A stretch of DNA of 64,000 nt from Nannocystis punicea (lineage in GTDB: Bacteria; Myxococcota_A; Polyangia; Nannocystales; Nannocystaceae), in NCBI RefSeq assembly GCF_026965555.1, contig NZ_CP114040.1:10700001-10764000 (forward strand), given 5' to 3'. Within the stretch, counting starts at the first letter, position 1, and every line of letters starts with the position of its first letter. Under the pieces are notes generated by a model. The model saw only the letters and a program-made list of their open reading frames with translations, was not told the origin of the DNA and ran no database searches. Positions 10,010 to 20,461 of this stretch are shown here, one piece after another. The position numbers and the translations under genes were made by a program.

Positions 10010-11080
10010 GTGTTCGACTCTGTCGTCCTCGACATCGCCATCGGACTGATCTTCGTGTTCCTCGCCACCAGCCTGGCCATCACCGCGGGCAACGAGCTGC
10101 TGGCCTCGCTGTTCAAGTGGCGCGCCAAGGACCTCGCGGCGGGTCTGCGGCTGCTCGTCGGCAAGGAGGACGGCGCCGGGCAGGCCAGCCAGCCCGACAT
10201 CACCCGCGCCCTGTATCAGCACCCGCTGCTGCGGGGTCTCCACGGCGACGCTGCCACCGGCGGCGACAGCAAGGCTCCCTCGTACATCCCGCCACGGATG
10301 TTCGCCATGGCGCTCCTCGACATCGCCTTGCGTCCGGCCGACGGCACCGGCCAGCTCGTCGCCGGCAACATCGCCGAGATGCGGGCGCAGATCGAGACGA
10401 AGCGCGGCGAGCTCGGCAATCGCGTCACCGACACCCTGCTCACATTCGTCAATCACGTCGAGGTCGACGCGCGCGCCGGCGTCGACAAGCTCGGCCGGCT
10501 GCAGCGCGACGTCGAGGCCTGGTTCAACGCCGGCATGGGCCGCGTCAGCGAGGTCTACCGCCGGCGCGCCCAGCTGTGGAGCAGCCTCCTGGCCATCTTC
10601 TTCGTCGCCGCCCTCAACCTCGACGCCATCCGGATCACCCGCTCCCTGGCCAACGACCCCGTCCTCCGCGCCTCGCTCATCGCCCAGGCGACCGAGGCCG
10701 TCAAGCAGGAGGACCCGTCCGCGCGCCTCACCCAGGCCGCCACGCCGCCCGCCGAGGACCCGAACAAGGCCCTGCCCACCCCTCCCGCCGAGACCGCGCC
10801 CTCCGCCACCGCCGGCGCGCTGCGGCAATTGCAGACCGACATCAGTACCATCAATCAATTGGGCATCCCTGTCGGCTGGGAGGACAACCCGCCCCAGCCG
10901 GGCGTGTGGTGGTGGGTCAACAAGGTCCTCGGCCTGCTGCTCACCGGCCTCGCCGCCTCGCTCGGCGCCCCGTTCTGGTTCGACGTCCTCAAGAAGGTCA
11001 GCAGCCTGCGCGCAGCCGGTCGCATGCCGCCCCCGCCCGACACCTCGAACGCGCCCCGCGACCAGCCCGGCCCCGCCTGA
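10010..11080 (+). CDS. Conserved-type three-helix inner-membrane protein, unknown function
   Basis: The GTG start at 10010 is fixed by a strong ribosome binding site, CAGGAGG, a few bases upstream. The 356 residues hold an N-terminal helix (about 5-27) followed by NELLASLFKWRAKDLAAGL, a helix near 185-205, a Pro/Ala-rich loop and a C-terminal helix near 300-328 ending GAPFWFDVLKK. This pattern (N-terminal helix, a re-entrant Asn-Glu motif, a late Gly-Ala-Pro-Phe-Trp segment) matches a widespread family of uncharacterised bacterial membrane proteins that I cannot name. Most of the chain between helices 1 and 2 is helical and probably cytoplasmic. A lipoprotein gene follows 55 bp downstream. 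Confidence 0.8.
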   Translation: MFDSVVLDIAIGLIFVFLATSLAITAGNELLASLFKWRAKDLAAGLRLLVGKEDGAGQASQPDITRALYQHPLLRGLHGDAATGGDSKAPSYIPPRMFAMALLDIALRPADGTGQLVAGNIAEMRAQIETKRGELGNRVTDTLLTFVNHVEVDARAGVDKLGRLQRDVEAWFNAGMGRVSEVYRRRAQLWSSLLAIFFVAALNLDAIRITRSLANDPVLRASLIAQATEAVKQEDPSARLTQAATPPAEDPNKALPTPPAETAPSATAGALRQLQTDISTINQLGIPVGWEDNPPQPGVWWWVNKVLGLLLTGLAASLGAPFWFDVLKKVSSLRAAGRMPPPPDTSNAPRDQPGPA

Positions 11081-11135
11081 ACCGGCCCCGAGGCTGGTTG
11101 TGACCCGGCCGCGCCGCGCGGTAAAACCAAGGGCC

Positions 11136-11801
11136 ATGTCGCCTCTCACCTGCTCGCGGCGCCGCCTGTCCCTGCTCGCAATCGTGCTGACCGGCTGCCC
11201 GCCCGTCTACACCCCGGGCACCACCGCCGACACCTCCACGACCGGCACCGGCACCGGCCCCGGCACCACCGAGCCCGTCGAGCCGACCGGCCCGGGTACC
11301 AGCATTGGCACCACCACGGTCGACACCACGACCACCACCACCGGCGCAGTCGACACCACCACGGGCGAGCCCGCGACCACCGGCGAGCCCGCGACCACGA
11401 CCACCACGAGCGAGACCACCACCACCGGCACCACGGGCGAGCCGGACCCGGGCCTGATGGGCGAATGGGGCCACGCCTGTGAATCCGACGACGAGTGCGC
11501 CGCGATCCTCGGCGACAAGGGCGTGTGCCTCACCGACGTCCTCGGGGCCTATGCCTTGCCCGGCGGCTATTGCACCAAGGAGTGCACCCTCCCCGCCATG
11601 ACCGCCTACGACCCCGGCAACCCCTCCTGCGCCCCCGACGCGATGTGCATCGGCGCCTCCGGCTACTTCGAGGCCTGCGCCGTCGAATGCACCGACGCCA
11701 GCGACTGCCCGCGCGAGGGCTACGAGTGCCGCCTGCTGCCCGTGATCGGCCAACCCGGCGACCCGATGTTCTGCCTGATGACCGACGAATACATGCTGTG
11801 A
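11136..11801 (+). CDS. Cys-rich putative lipoprotein with Thr/Gly linker
   Basis: The ATG at 11136 gives a lipoprotein signal ending LTGC (lipidated Cys 21); an in-frame GTG at 11100 only adds a basic, non-signal extension. A linker of roughly 80 residues of TTG/TTTG repeats leads to a C-terminal domain of about 110 residues with about ten cysteines in a pattern typical of small disulfide-bonded extracellular modules (WGHACESDDEC opening). Such stalk-plus-Cys-domain lipoproteins are abundant in this region. The binding partner is unknown. A palindrome sits 13 bp after the stop. Confidence 0.8.
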   Translation: MSPLTCSRRRLSLLAIVLTGCPPVYTPGTTADTSTTGTGTGPGTTEPVEPTGPGTSIGTTTVDTTTTTTGAVDTTTGEPATTGEPATTTTTSETTTTGTTGEPDPGLMGEWGHACESDDECAAILGDKGVCLTDVLGAYALPGGYCTKECTLPAMTAYDPGNPSCAPDAMCIGASGYFEACAVECTDASDCPREGYECRLLPVIGQPGDPMFCLMTDEYML

Positions 11802-11813
11802 GCCCACCTGCGC

Positions 11814-11833
11814 GCATGTCCTTGCGGACATGT
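11814..11833. repeat. TGTCC-TTGC-GGACA palindrome
   Basis: A near-perfect inverted repeat, GCATGTCC-TTGC-GGACATGT, directly downstream of a lipoprotein gene. It could act as a transcript hairpin or a protein-binding site. Confidence 0.85.
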
Positions 11834-11856
11834 CGCCCACCGCGGCCCCTCTCGAC

Positions 11857-12141
11857 TTACGAGCTCTCCCCCGTGTCTTCGCGCAGCCACGTATCCTCGT
11901 TCGGCAGCAGGCCCGCGAGGGTCAACCACAGGAGTCGCTGCTCGGCCGCGAGGCCGGCCGCGAGGCAGGCCCCCGGTGGGATGCTCTCGCCGACGAGCGT
12001 GGGCGAGACCCACGCCCGGGCGCTCTCGAAGACGCGGCCTCCGTGCCCGCCCCGGCGACGTCCTCGACGGCCACAAGGTGGACGCCCGCCGTCCTCCCTC
12101 GCCGCCGCGCGCGACCTGTGCCACCATCGCCGCCCCGCCAT
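11857..12141 (-). CDS. Possible small protein, low confidence
   Basis: A 94-codon minus-strand frame ends in GLLPNEDTWLREDTGESS, which looks more protein-like than the usual high-G+C shadow. Its start would abut the divergent exonuclease gene. The first 35 residues are Arg/Gly-rich and doubtful, so a shorter internal start is likely if it is real. It is the only coding candidate in the 338-bp gap. Confidence 0.22.
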   Translation of the reverse strand: MAGRRWWHRSRAAAREDGGRPPCGRRGRRRGGHGGRVFESARAWVSPTLVGESIPPGACLAAGLAAEQRLLWLTLAGLLPNEDTWLREDTGESS

Positions 12142-12991
12142 GTCCGCCGCGTTCGACCGCGTCGTCGTCCTCGACTTCGAAGCGACCTGTCAGCCGGGCG
12201 TCCCGCCGAGCCCGCAGGAGGTGATCGAGTTCCCGTCGGTGCTCGTGTCCCTGCGGGACCGCGCGGTCCTCGACAGCTTCGGCACCTTCGTCCGCCCGGT
12301 CCACCACCCCGCGCTCAGCGCCTTCTGCACCGAGCTCACCACCATCCGCCAGGAGGACGTCGACGCCGCCCCGGTGTTCGCCGACGTCCTGGCCGCCCAT
12401 CGCGCCTGGCTCGAGGGACATGACCTCTTCGACAGCCAGGGCCGCGAGCGCTTCGCCTTCGTCACCTGCGGCGACTGGGACCTGCAGACCATGCTGCCGG
12501 TCCAGTGCGCCGCCTCCGGCATCCCGATCGACGCCCTGCCGCGCGCCTATCGCCGGTGGATCAACATCAAAAAGGTCTTCCTCGACGCCATGAAGAAGGC
12601 CAAGACCACCGGCATGCCGGCCATGCTGCAGGCCCTCGGCCTCGACCTGGAGGGCACCCATCACCGCGGCATCGACGACTGCCACAACATCGCCCGCCTG
12701 GCCCTCGCCCTCGCCGACCGCGGCGCCCGCTTCGAGCTGACCGGCAAGCTGGCCGCCTCGCACTACCCCGAGCTCCCGCTCGAGCTGCAATGGGGCGACC
12801 GCCGCGAGCGAGTTTTTCTGAAAAAGCGCCACCTCGCCACCCTGCTCGGCCTCGCCAGCGGCCTGTTCCGCACCCGGATCGTCCGCGCCCTCGGGCCCGA
12901 CGGCGCCGCCATCGAGGACGACGATCCCCTCGCCGAGCTGCCCGCCGATGCGCGCGTCCGCGTGTTCAGCGCCCGCGACCCCTCGACATGA
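12140..12991 (+). CDS. ERI-1/3'hExo-like DEDDh 3'-5' exonuclease
   Basis: The 283-residue protein starts at the ATG at 12140, just before the first exonuclease motif. It shows the DEDDh signature: Exo I VVLDFEATC (D12, E14), the ELTTIRQEDV stretch typical of the ERI-1/KapD branch, Exo II in the CGDWDL segment, and Exo III HRGIDDCHNIARL with the His and Asp ligands. Such enzymes remove nucleotides from RNA or DNA 3' ends using two metal ions. The family is best known for eukaryotic ERI-1/3'hExo (histone mRNA and rRNA trimming) and bacterial KapD-like proteins. The substrate here is unknown. The C-terminal ~70 residues have no obvious domain. Codon 420-425 of the region (near 12415) shows a GGA-CAT patch resembling half of the local palindrome. 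Confidence 0.88.
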   Translation: MSAAFDRVVVLDFEATCQPGVPPSPQEVIEFPSVLVSLRDRAVLDSFGTFVRPVHHPALSAFCTELTTIRQEDVDAAPVFADVLAAHRAWLEGHDLFDSQGRERFAFVTCGDWDLQTMLPVQCAASGIPIDALPRAYRRWINIKKVFLDAMKKAKTTGMPAMLQALGLDLEGTHHRGIDDCHNIARLALALADRGARFELTGKLAASHYPELPLELQWGDRRERVFLKKRHLATLLGLASGLFRTRIVRALGPDGAAIEDDDPLAELPADARVRVFSARDPST

Positions 12992-13045
12992 TACTTTTTC
13001 AAGATGTCTCAAAGGTCATGTATTTTTAGGCATGTCCCATGAATC
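12987..13045. repeat. A+T-rich degenerate palindrome cluster
   Basis: CATG-containing inverted repeats include TGTCTCAAAGGTCA at 13005-13018, with runs of T on both sides, in the short gap between the exonuclease gene and the next gene. It may serve as terminator of the first and promoter region of the second (inference). Confidence 0.6.
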
Positions 13046-13069
13046 GCCCCGGCCTGCGGCCGCTCCGTC

Positions 13070-13585
13070 ATGTCCGCCGACACACCGCTGATTCGCTACG
13101 CCTACGTCGGCCCGCCGGAGGTCGGCGAGCGCCCGCGCGGTGAGCCCGGGGCGACGATCGCCGGCACCGCCGACCTCGAGCGCTGGCTCCTCGCCCACCC
13201 GGAGGCCGAGGCCGAGGGCGCCACCTACGTCGTCGACCTCGAGGGCCGGCTGCGGCTGGCCGCGCGCCGCTCCGAGCACATCGACTGCGCGGGAGGCTGC
13301 TCCGTCCTCGCGGCCGGGGAGATCCGCTTCGCCCGCGCCGCCGATCGCCGATTCGTCGTCCGCGAGGTCAGCAATCAGTCGACCGGCTATTGCCCCGACC
13401 CCGACTGCTGGCCGGCGGTGGGTCGCGCGCTCGCGGCCGCCGGGATCGACGCCCCCAGGTCTTTCACCCGCGCCTTCGTGTTCCGCCGCTGCCCGGCCTG
13501 CGCCCAGATCAACCTCGTCAAGGACGAATGGTTCGTGTGCGCCGCCTGCGACGCCGAGCTGCCGCGCGCGTGGAACTTCGCCTGA
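13070..13585 (+). CDS. Small zinc-ribbon-ended protein, unknown function
   Basis: The 171-residue soluble protein has no signal peptide. The C-terminal third carries two CxxC pairs (CPAC and CAAC, about 16 residues apart), the spacing of a structural zinc ribbon. A further CPDPDC lies in the middle. The N-terminal part, YAYVGPPEVGER onward, looks like a compact alpha/beta domain I do not recognise. It follows the exonuclease gene on the same strand after a palindrome-containing gap of 78 bp; co-transcription is possible but not shown. Confidence 0.75.
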   Translation: MSADTPLIRYAYVGPPEVGERPRGEPGATIAGTADLERWLLAHPEAEAEGATYVVDLEGRLRLAARRSEHIDCAGGCSVLAAGEIRFARAADRRFVVREVSNQSTGYCPDPDCWPAVGRALAAAGIDAPRSFTRAFVFRRCPACAQINLVKDEWFVCAACDAELPRAWNFA

Positions 13586-13807
13586 TCGCCGCTCGGCAGC
13601 TGTGGCCCTCGTCCTTGCAGCGCCCGGCCGCGAACGGCTGCAGCAGCTCGGTGTCGGCGAGCAACGCCTACGTGCCCTTCGTCGTGCCCACGCCCTCGCT
13701 GCGGATCACCGCCTGGAACACCTTGTGCTCGCGTCCCAGTCGCGCTCGAGCCGGGGCCCCGGCTCCGAGGTGTTGCTGACGAAGCGGTAGCTGCGAGGTA
13801 GACCCCC

Positions 13808-14803
13808 TCACCCCGCCACCAGCGCGGCGATCTTCTCCCGCTCCGCCGCGTCCGGCAGGCGACCGAAGCCGGCGCGCACGTTGTCGGCCATGTGCTTCGC
13901 CGAGCTGGTCGCCGGCAGCGGACAGTGCACGGCCGGGTGCCCGAGGATGAATTTCAAAAAGAGCTGGCCGAAGCTGGTGCACTCGAGGTCGGCGGCCCAT
14001 CCCGGCAGCGGCGTGCCTCGCACGCGCTCGAACAGCGCCCCGCCGTCGAACGGGCGCATCACCAGCACCGCCACCCCCAGCTCGGCCGCCGTCGGCAGCA
14101 GGCGCTGCTCCGCCGCGCGCGTGGCCGCCGAGTACGGCAGCTGCACGAAGTCGAGCGGCTCGCGTCGGAGCACCCGCTCGAGCTCGCCCATGCCCGTGTG
14201 GGTGTAGTGCGTCACCCCGAGGTAGCGCACCCGCCCCGCGTCGCGCAGGCGCCGGAGCGTGGCGATGTGGACGTCGAAGTCGAGCAGGTTGTGGACCTGC
14301 AGCAGGTCGAGCCGGTCCGTCCGCAACAGCCGCATCGACCGATCGATCTGCGCCTCGCCCTCCGCCCGGCCGCGCGTCCACACCTTCGTCGCCCAGAACG
14401 GGCTCGCCGGAGCACCTGTCTCTGCGACCAGGTCGCCCGCGACCTCCTCCGCCCGGCCGTACATCGGCGAGCTGTCGATCACCCGCCCGCCCGCGGCCGC
14501 GTGCTGCGCCAGCACCTCGCGCAGCGGCGCCCGCTCGCCCGCGTCGCGCCCGACGTCGAAGGTCTGCCAGGTGCCCATGCCGATCACCGGCAGGGCCTCG
14601 TGCGTGCGAGGATGAGCGCGCGTCAACATGGTCGTCTCTCCCATAGAAGCTGGCGGCGTGGGCGTCGCGTCGGTCTTCGGCGCCGCCTCGGGCGTCGCGG
14701 GCGCCGGCGAGGCTCCCCCGCTTGCGGGCTCGACCTGTCCTTTGCGACAGCCGACCACCGCCAGCCCGGCGGCGACCTCGAGCAGCGCGCGACGCCTCAG
14801 CAT
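13808..14803 (-). CDS. Lipid-anchored or exported aldo/keto reductase
   Basis: The 331-residue protein starts with a double-Arg n-region and a lipobox (VVGC, Cys 19), so it is probably exported and lipidated. A Pro/Ala linker of about 40 residues leads to an aldo/keto reductase TIM barrel. The catalytic tetrad is visible: Asp110 and Tyr115 in VIDSSPMYGRAEE, Lys140 in WATKVW, His171 in LQVHN. Family members reduce aldehydes and ketones with NADPH. An exported copy would need cofactor outside the cytoplasm, or Tat export with bound cofactor; the RRR start allows Tat but the motif is not canonical. The substrate is unknown. A degenerate palindrome copy at 14416-14433 falls on rare codons. Confidence 0.88.
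   Translation of the reverse strand: MLRRRALLEVAAGLAVVGCRKGQVEPASGGASPAPATPEAAPKTDATPTPPASMGETTMLTRAHPRTHEALPVIGMGTWQTFDVGRDAGERAPLREVLAQHAAAGGRVIDSSPMYGRAEEVAGDLVAETGAPASPFWATKVWTRGRAEGEAQIDRSMRLLRTDRLDLLQVHNLLDFDVHIATLRRLRDAGRVRYLGVTHYTHTGMGELERVLRREPLDFVQLPYSAATRAAEQRLLPTAAELGVAVLVMRPFDGGALFERVRGTPLPGWAADLECTSFGQLFLKFILGHPAVHCPLPATSSAKHMADNVRAGFGRLPDAAEREKIAALVAG
14416..14433. repeat. Degenerate in-gene palindrome (CCTGTCTCTGCGACCAGG)
   Basis: A decayed member of the TGTCC-GGACA family inside the aldo/keto reductase gene. On the coding strand it forces the codons GAG-ACA-GGT-GCT, of which ACA, GGT and GCT are unusual for this gene. Confidence 0.5.
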
Positions 14804-14996
14804 GCCGTGAAGCTACGAGAGCTCGCCCGTCCCCGCAACCACGACGAGCAGCGGACGCGGCAGGAATCGATGCCCCCCTCGGCGTTCCCCCGGCTCGGCC
14901 TCGCGGGAAATCACTCCGGCCCGAGCTCCGCGCATTTTTTTTCGTCGTCGTCGAAGTCATCGCAATGACTCCGTGGCCCCGAACCGACGCTCGGGG

Positions 14997-16121
14997 TCAA
15001 CGGCGGGCGCCGAACACGTCCCCGACGACGATCGAGCGGGCCCCGTCCTCGACGGTTCGCCACAGCAGCAGCCCGTCGTCGGCCGTCACCGCGTAGGCCG
15101 CGATGTCCGGCGATTCCACCGGGCCGTGGCTCGTCGCGTCGATCCACCACAGCCCGCGACCACGGACCAGCCAGAAGGCTCGCTCCGAGTCGCCGACCAG
15201 CACGTCGAGCGCGGGGGGCACCGCGGCGAGCGAGAAGAGCCGGCCGTCCGCGGTCGAGCGCAACAGCTCGAGGGCCTCGCCCTGCACCCGGAACAGCAGC
15301 GAATCGCCGGCCCAGGCCGGGCAGCCGAGCAGGCCCTCGCCCGCGTATTCACGGCGGATCGCAGCCAGCGGCAGCTCGCCCGAGTACAGCGCGCCGTCGG
15401 GGCGAGCGCGCCAGGCCAGGCGCTGGCCGCCAGCGACGACACAATCGGGACGATGGCCGAGCTCGATGACCTCGACGACTCCGTCGCCCTCGAGCTCCGC
15501 GCTGACGAAACCCGACGGCGCGGGCAGCACCACGCGATCGCCCACGAGCACCGGCCCCTGATTGTCGAGGCGCGGGTGCAGCGACGAGCCGAGCGACTCC
15601 GGCCACGGCAACGTCGCCGCCGGCCCCGGCTCACCGAAGCCGCTCTTGTCGAGGACCGTGACGTCGATGCGATCGTCATGAAGCTCGGCGCACCACAGCG
15701 AGTCGTCGCGCTCGCCGAGCAACCAACCGCGGCAAGCGAAGCCGTCGCGGATCCACCGGCGATCGAGGTCTCGCGAGATCCGCAGCAGCGCCGCGCCGAG
15801 CTCCGGCTGGACCCAATACGACTGCTCGTCGACGAGCGCGAGCGTCTCGGTGAACAGCGCGTCGGCCCCGGTCCCGGGGCGCCAGATCCCCCGGGGCGTG
15901 CGCAGCGGACCGCCGGCGACATCGACGAACAGGACCTCGCTCGCGTGAAAGCTCCGGCTCGTCGCAGGCTCCGCCGCGGGCGCACGCAGCAGCTCGCGCG
16001 AGTCCACCTGCGGCGCGTGCGATGCGGCCGCGAGCGACGCCTCGGGCCTCGCCGGTCGGCTGCAGGCGACCAGCACGAGCGCGAGCAGCAGAAGGCGAGG
16101 GCGCTCCGAACCGGCGGGCAT
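14997..16121 (-). CDS. Putative lipoprotein with propeller-like repeats
   Basis: The 374-residue product starts at 16121 with a signal of Arg-Pro then Leu-rich core and lipobox LVAC (Cys 20). After an Ala-rich spacer the sequence alternates short hydrophobic strands with Gly/Asp turns (LFVDVAGGP, GDRVVLPAP, LLFRVQGE, LWWIDATS), which suggests a beta-propeller or similar repeat fold outside the cytoplasm. No catalytic motif is visible. It is the first of two minus-strand genes; the aldo/keto reductase lies 193 bp downstream, so they may share a transcript. Confidence 0.75.
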   Translation of the reverse strand: MPAGSERPRLLLLALVLVACSRPARPEASLAAASHAPQVDSRELLRAPAAEPATSRSFHASEVLFVDVAGGPLRTPRGIWRPGTGADALFTETLALVDEQSYWVQPELGAALLRISRDLDRRWIRDGFACRGWLLGERDDSLWCAELHDDRIDVTVLDKSGFGEPGPAATLPWPESLGSSLHPRLDNQGPVLVGDRVVLPAPSGFVSAELEGDGVVEVIELGHRPDCVVAGGQRLAWRARPDGALYSGELPLAAIRREYAGEGLLGCPAWAGDSLLFRVQGEALELLRSTADGRLFSLAAVPPALDVLVGDSERAFWLVRGRGLWWIDATSHGPVESPDIAAYAVTADDGLLLWRTVEDGARSIVVGDVFGARR

Positions 16122-16381
16122 GTCGCGCGTGGCTCGCCCACCTTAGCACCGCTGCGCCGGCGGCGACGCGACCGGCGCGCCGTCGCCGATGGCCCCGCGT
16201 CCATACCGGAAACACCGGTCATGTCCCGAGCGCCGCTCGCGTCGGTCTGCATGCGGATCGCCGCCCTTCTGCTCGCGGTCGAGCATCTTTGCCGGAGCGG
16301 CCCGGATTCACCGCAATTCCCCGCACAGACGCGCCTGCAGACCGCCGCCAATCGCGACCGCGCCCGGTGTAGTGTCGGAGC
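16122..16381. other. Divergent promoter region, no gene
   Basis: This 260-bp interval separates divergent lipoprotein and kinase genes. A palindrome half-site (CATGTCCCGAGC) lies near 16218. No ORF with a signal or a ribosome binding site is convincing. Confidence 0.4.
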
Positions 16382-18463
16382 ATCTCGAAGACGCACCCAG
16401 ACACCCTGCCGCCGCGGGAGGACCGGCCGGTCCGGTGGATCGGTCGGATCATCGACGGTCGCTACCGGATCGTCGAGCTGCTCGGCGAGGGCGGCATGGG
16501 TGCGGTGTACGTCGCCGAGCACCTCAAGCTGCACAAGCACGTCGCGATCAAGACGATCAGGGCCGAGTTCGCCGCCAACAGCCAGGCCGAGGCGCGGTTC
16601 ACCCGCGAGGCCCTGGCGACCGCGCGGCTCGATCATCCGCACGTCGTCAGCGCGATCGACTACGGCCACTTGCCCGAGGGCGGCGCCTACCTGGTGATTC
16701 AGCTGGTGCGCGGCCACAGCCTGACGAAGCGGCTCGAGCAGGGCCCGCTGACGTGGCAGCAGGCGTGCAAGCTCGGGGCGCAGGTCGCCGACGCCCTCGC
16801 CGCCGCGCACGGCCTCGGCATCATTCATCGCGACCTCAAGCCCGACAACATCCTGCTCGAGCCGCGCGAGGGCGACGAGTTTCACGCCCGCGTCCTCGAC
16901 TTCGGCATCGCCCGCGTCTCGGGCGGCGAGGGCATCGGCACGATCGCCGACATCGGCCAGCCGATCACCCGCATGGGCGCGGTCGTCGGCACGCCCGGGT
17001 ACATGGCGCCCGAGCAGGCCGTCGGCGAGAAGGTCGACGTCCGCGTCGACCTCTACGCGCTCGGCGTCATCCTGTGGGAGGCGTGCACCGGCCGCTACCT
17101 GTGGGACGCCGAGTCGCTCACCGACCTGTTCGCCGCCCAGCTGTCCAGGCCGGCCCCGCACCTGCCCCACGCCACGCGCCGGGAGATTCCGTCGCCGCTG
17201 GCCACGCTCGTCGATCACCTGCTCGCGCGCAAACCGGAGGAGCGACCCGCGACGGCCGCCGCAGTGCGCGACGAATTGCGCAAGCTGGCCCTCAGCGCCG
17301 AGGTCAACCTCATGCTCGCGACGACCGGCTCCGGTTCCGCCGCCGTCGCTCCAGCTCCCGCAGCGCCCGCCGTCGCGGCTCCCACTGCTCCCGTCGCGAG
17401 CGCCGCCGTCGTCGCTCCTGCTCCCGCAGCGCCTGCCGTCGCGGCACCCACTGCTCCCGCCGCCAGCTCCGTCGCCGCTCCGGCTCGTCCTGCGAGTCCC
17501 GTCGTCGCGCGTCCCGGCCCGGCCGCCGCCGCGACTCCCTCCGTCGCCGAGGTCGTGGCCGCGGTCCCGTTCGCGCGCCTCTCGGTGGTGGCACCGGGCC
17601 CCATTGCTGCGAGCGCCGGCACCGTCGCTGCGAGCGCCCTTCCCTCGACCTCCGGCGCCGGTCCGCAGGCCAATCACTCGCCCGACCCTGGCCGCGAGAC
17701 CGCTCCCGCCGCGAAGCACCCTGCCAGCGACGCCGGGGCCAGCGCAAAGCATTCAGCCCTCGCCGCCGGCGCCTCGACCTCCGGGCCTGCCGCCGCGAGC
17801 GCCGTCCGACCCGCCGCCGCGTCCGGTGCTGGCCAGGCCGATCGAGCGACCACCGCCTCGAACCGCGCAGTCACGGGTCCGATGCCGGCCGGCAGCGCCA
17901 GCGCCATCCCGCGGGTCGTCTGGCTCGGCGGGCTGATCGGCCTCGTGCTGGTCGTGATCACCGGCTTCGTCGCAGTCCGCGTGGCTGGCCGAGAGGACAG
18001 CTCCGTCGGCGAAGCCGCCACGACCGCCGAGAAGTCGACCGCGACGACCGCGGCCGACCCTGCGCCTCCGCGCGGTCGCGGCGCGATCGAGGAGCAGCTG
18101 TCCGAGGTCCCGGAGCTCTACGTCGAGCACGCGCGCACCCTGCTGACCAGCGACGACGCCCGCGCCCGCGAGCGGGCAGGCACTGCGATCGCCCTCGCGC
18201 CCCCCGAGGACAAGCCGACCATTCCGGAGTACCTGCGCAACCTCGCCTGGTTCGAGCAGGTCACCGACTGCGAGGACAAGCGTCCCATCCTCGACAAGAT
18301 CCGCGACGCCGGCGACCTGCGGGCCCTGCCCGGCCTGCAGCGGATCGCCGCCACCCCGCCGGGCGACTGCCGCGTCGGCTTCATGCGCTTCGAGTGCATC
18401 GAGTGCCTGCGCGACGAGCTCGCCCGCGTCGTCGCCCGCTTCGAGGTCCAGCGCGAGCGCTGA
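16382..18463 (+). CDS. Transmembrane Ser/Thr protein kinase (Hanks type)
   Basis: The kinase domain shows Gly-loop LGEGGMGAVY, VAIK lysine (about residue 57), HRDLKPDN, DFG (VLDFGIARV) and APE (GYMAPEQA), so it should be active. It is followed by a 200-residue Ala/Pro/Val-rich linker, one membrane helix (WLGGLIGLVLVVITGFVAV) and about 170 exported residues with several cysteines. The kinase therefore sits in the cytoplasm with a periplasmic sensor or stalk. The first ATG (16496) lies inside the Gly-loop and cannot be the start. The frame is open back to a TAG at 16370, but no ATG, GTG or TTG exists between. I place the start provisionally at ATC 16382; CTG 16406 is another option, or a one-base indel joins an upstream frame. 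Confidence 0.85.
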   Translation: MSKTHPDTLPPREDRPVRWIGRIIDGRYRIVELLGEGGMGAVYVAEHLKLHKHVAIKTIRAEFAANSQAEARFTREALATARLDHPHVVSAIDYGHLPEGGAYLVIQLVRGHSLTKRLEQGPLTWQQACKLGAQVADALAAAHGLGIIHRDLKPDNILLEPREGDEFHARVLDFGIARVSGGEGIGTIADIGQPITRMGAVVGTPGYMAPEQAVGEKVDVRVDLYALGVILWEACTGRYLWDAESLTDLFAAQLSRPAPHLPHATRREIPSPLATLVDHLLARKPEERPATAAAVRDELRKLALSAEVNLMLATTGSGSAAVAPAPAAPAVAAPTAPVASAAVVAPAPAAPAVAAPTAPAASSVAAPARPASPVVARPGPAAAATPSVAEVVAAVPFARLSVVAPGPIAASAGTVAASALPSTSGAGPQANHSPDPGRETAPAAKHPASDAGASAKHSALAAGASTSGPAAASAVRPAAASGAGQADRATTASNRAVTGPMPAGSASAIPRVVWLGGLIGLVLVVITGFVAVRVAGREDSSVGEAATTAEKSTATTAADPAPPRGRGAIEEQLSEVPELYVEHARTLLTSDDARARERAGTAIALAPPEDKPTIPEYLRNLAWFEQVTDCEDKRPILDKIRDAGDLRALPGLQRIAATPPGDCRVGFMRFECIECLRDELARVVARFEVQRER

Positions 18464-18503
18464 ACCGCCTGGCCCGAGAGCCAGGTCGCGCCGGCGAATC
18501 ATA

Positions 18504-18517
18504 TGTCCCGAAGGACA
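18504..18517. repeat. TGTCC-CGAA-GGACA palindrome
   Basis: An exact copy of the 14-mer TGTCCCGAAGGACA, preceded by CCGGCGAATCATA, an upstream motif shared with the copies near 44699, 46552 and 48204. It lies 40 bp after the kinase stop. Confidence 0.9.
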
Positions 18518-18727
18518 TTCGCGGCTCGATCCGCCGGCGACCGGCAGAATCATCACATGGGTCCTCCAGGGCCATCCGGGCCGCGGACGGCCGCCCCGCG
18601 ACTCCCCGCACACGCCCGGACGGGCGCCCCGACGCGGCCACCGTCCCGCGCCGCGGCGATCACGCCGTGCACCTCCGCACGGCCCGCGCGAGGCCCCGGC
18701 GCCGCGGCTCGGGTAGTCTCCGCGCCC

Positions 18728-20350
<1,623 letters not shown>

Positions 20351-20461
20351 GGCGGATTACAGGCGCCGCGCGCTTGACGAGCGCGACCGTCCGGCTCAAG
20401 TAGTGGACCGCCGCAGCCTTGCGGCTTGGTTTCGGCTACGATCTCGGATGATAGGTTCGTC

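Noticed and set aside
9772..11103. Long Arg/Pro/His-rich plus-strand ORFs over the membrane protein gene
   Set aside because: Typical high-G+C shadow frames; the GTG at 10010 with its ribosome binding site defines the real gene.
15086..17752. 888-codon minus-strand ORF across the lipoprotein-kinase gap
   Set aside because: It is antisense to the kinase's Ala/Pro-rich linker, Gly/Arg/Asp-rich, with no recognisable domain.
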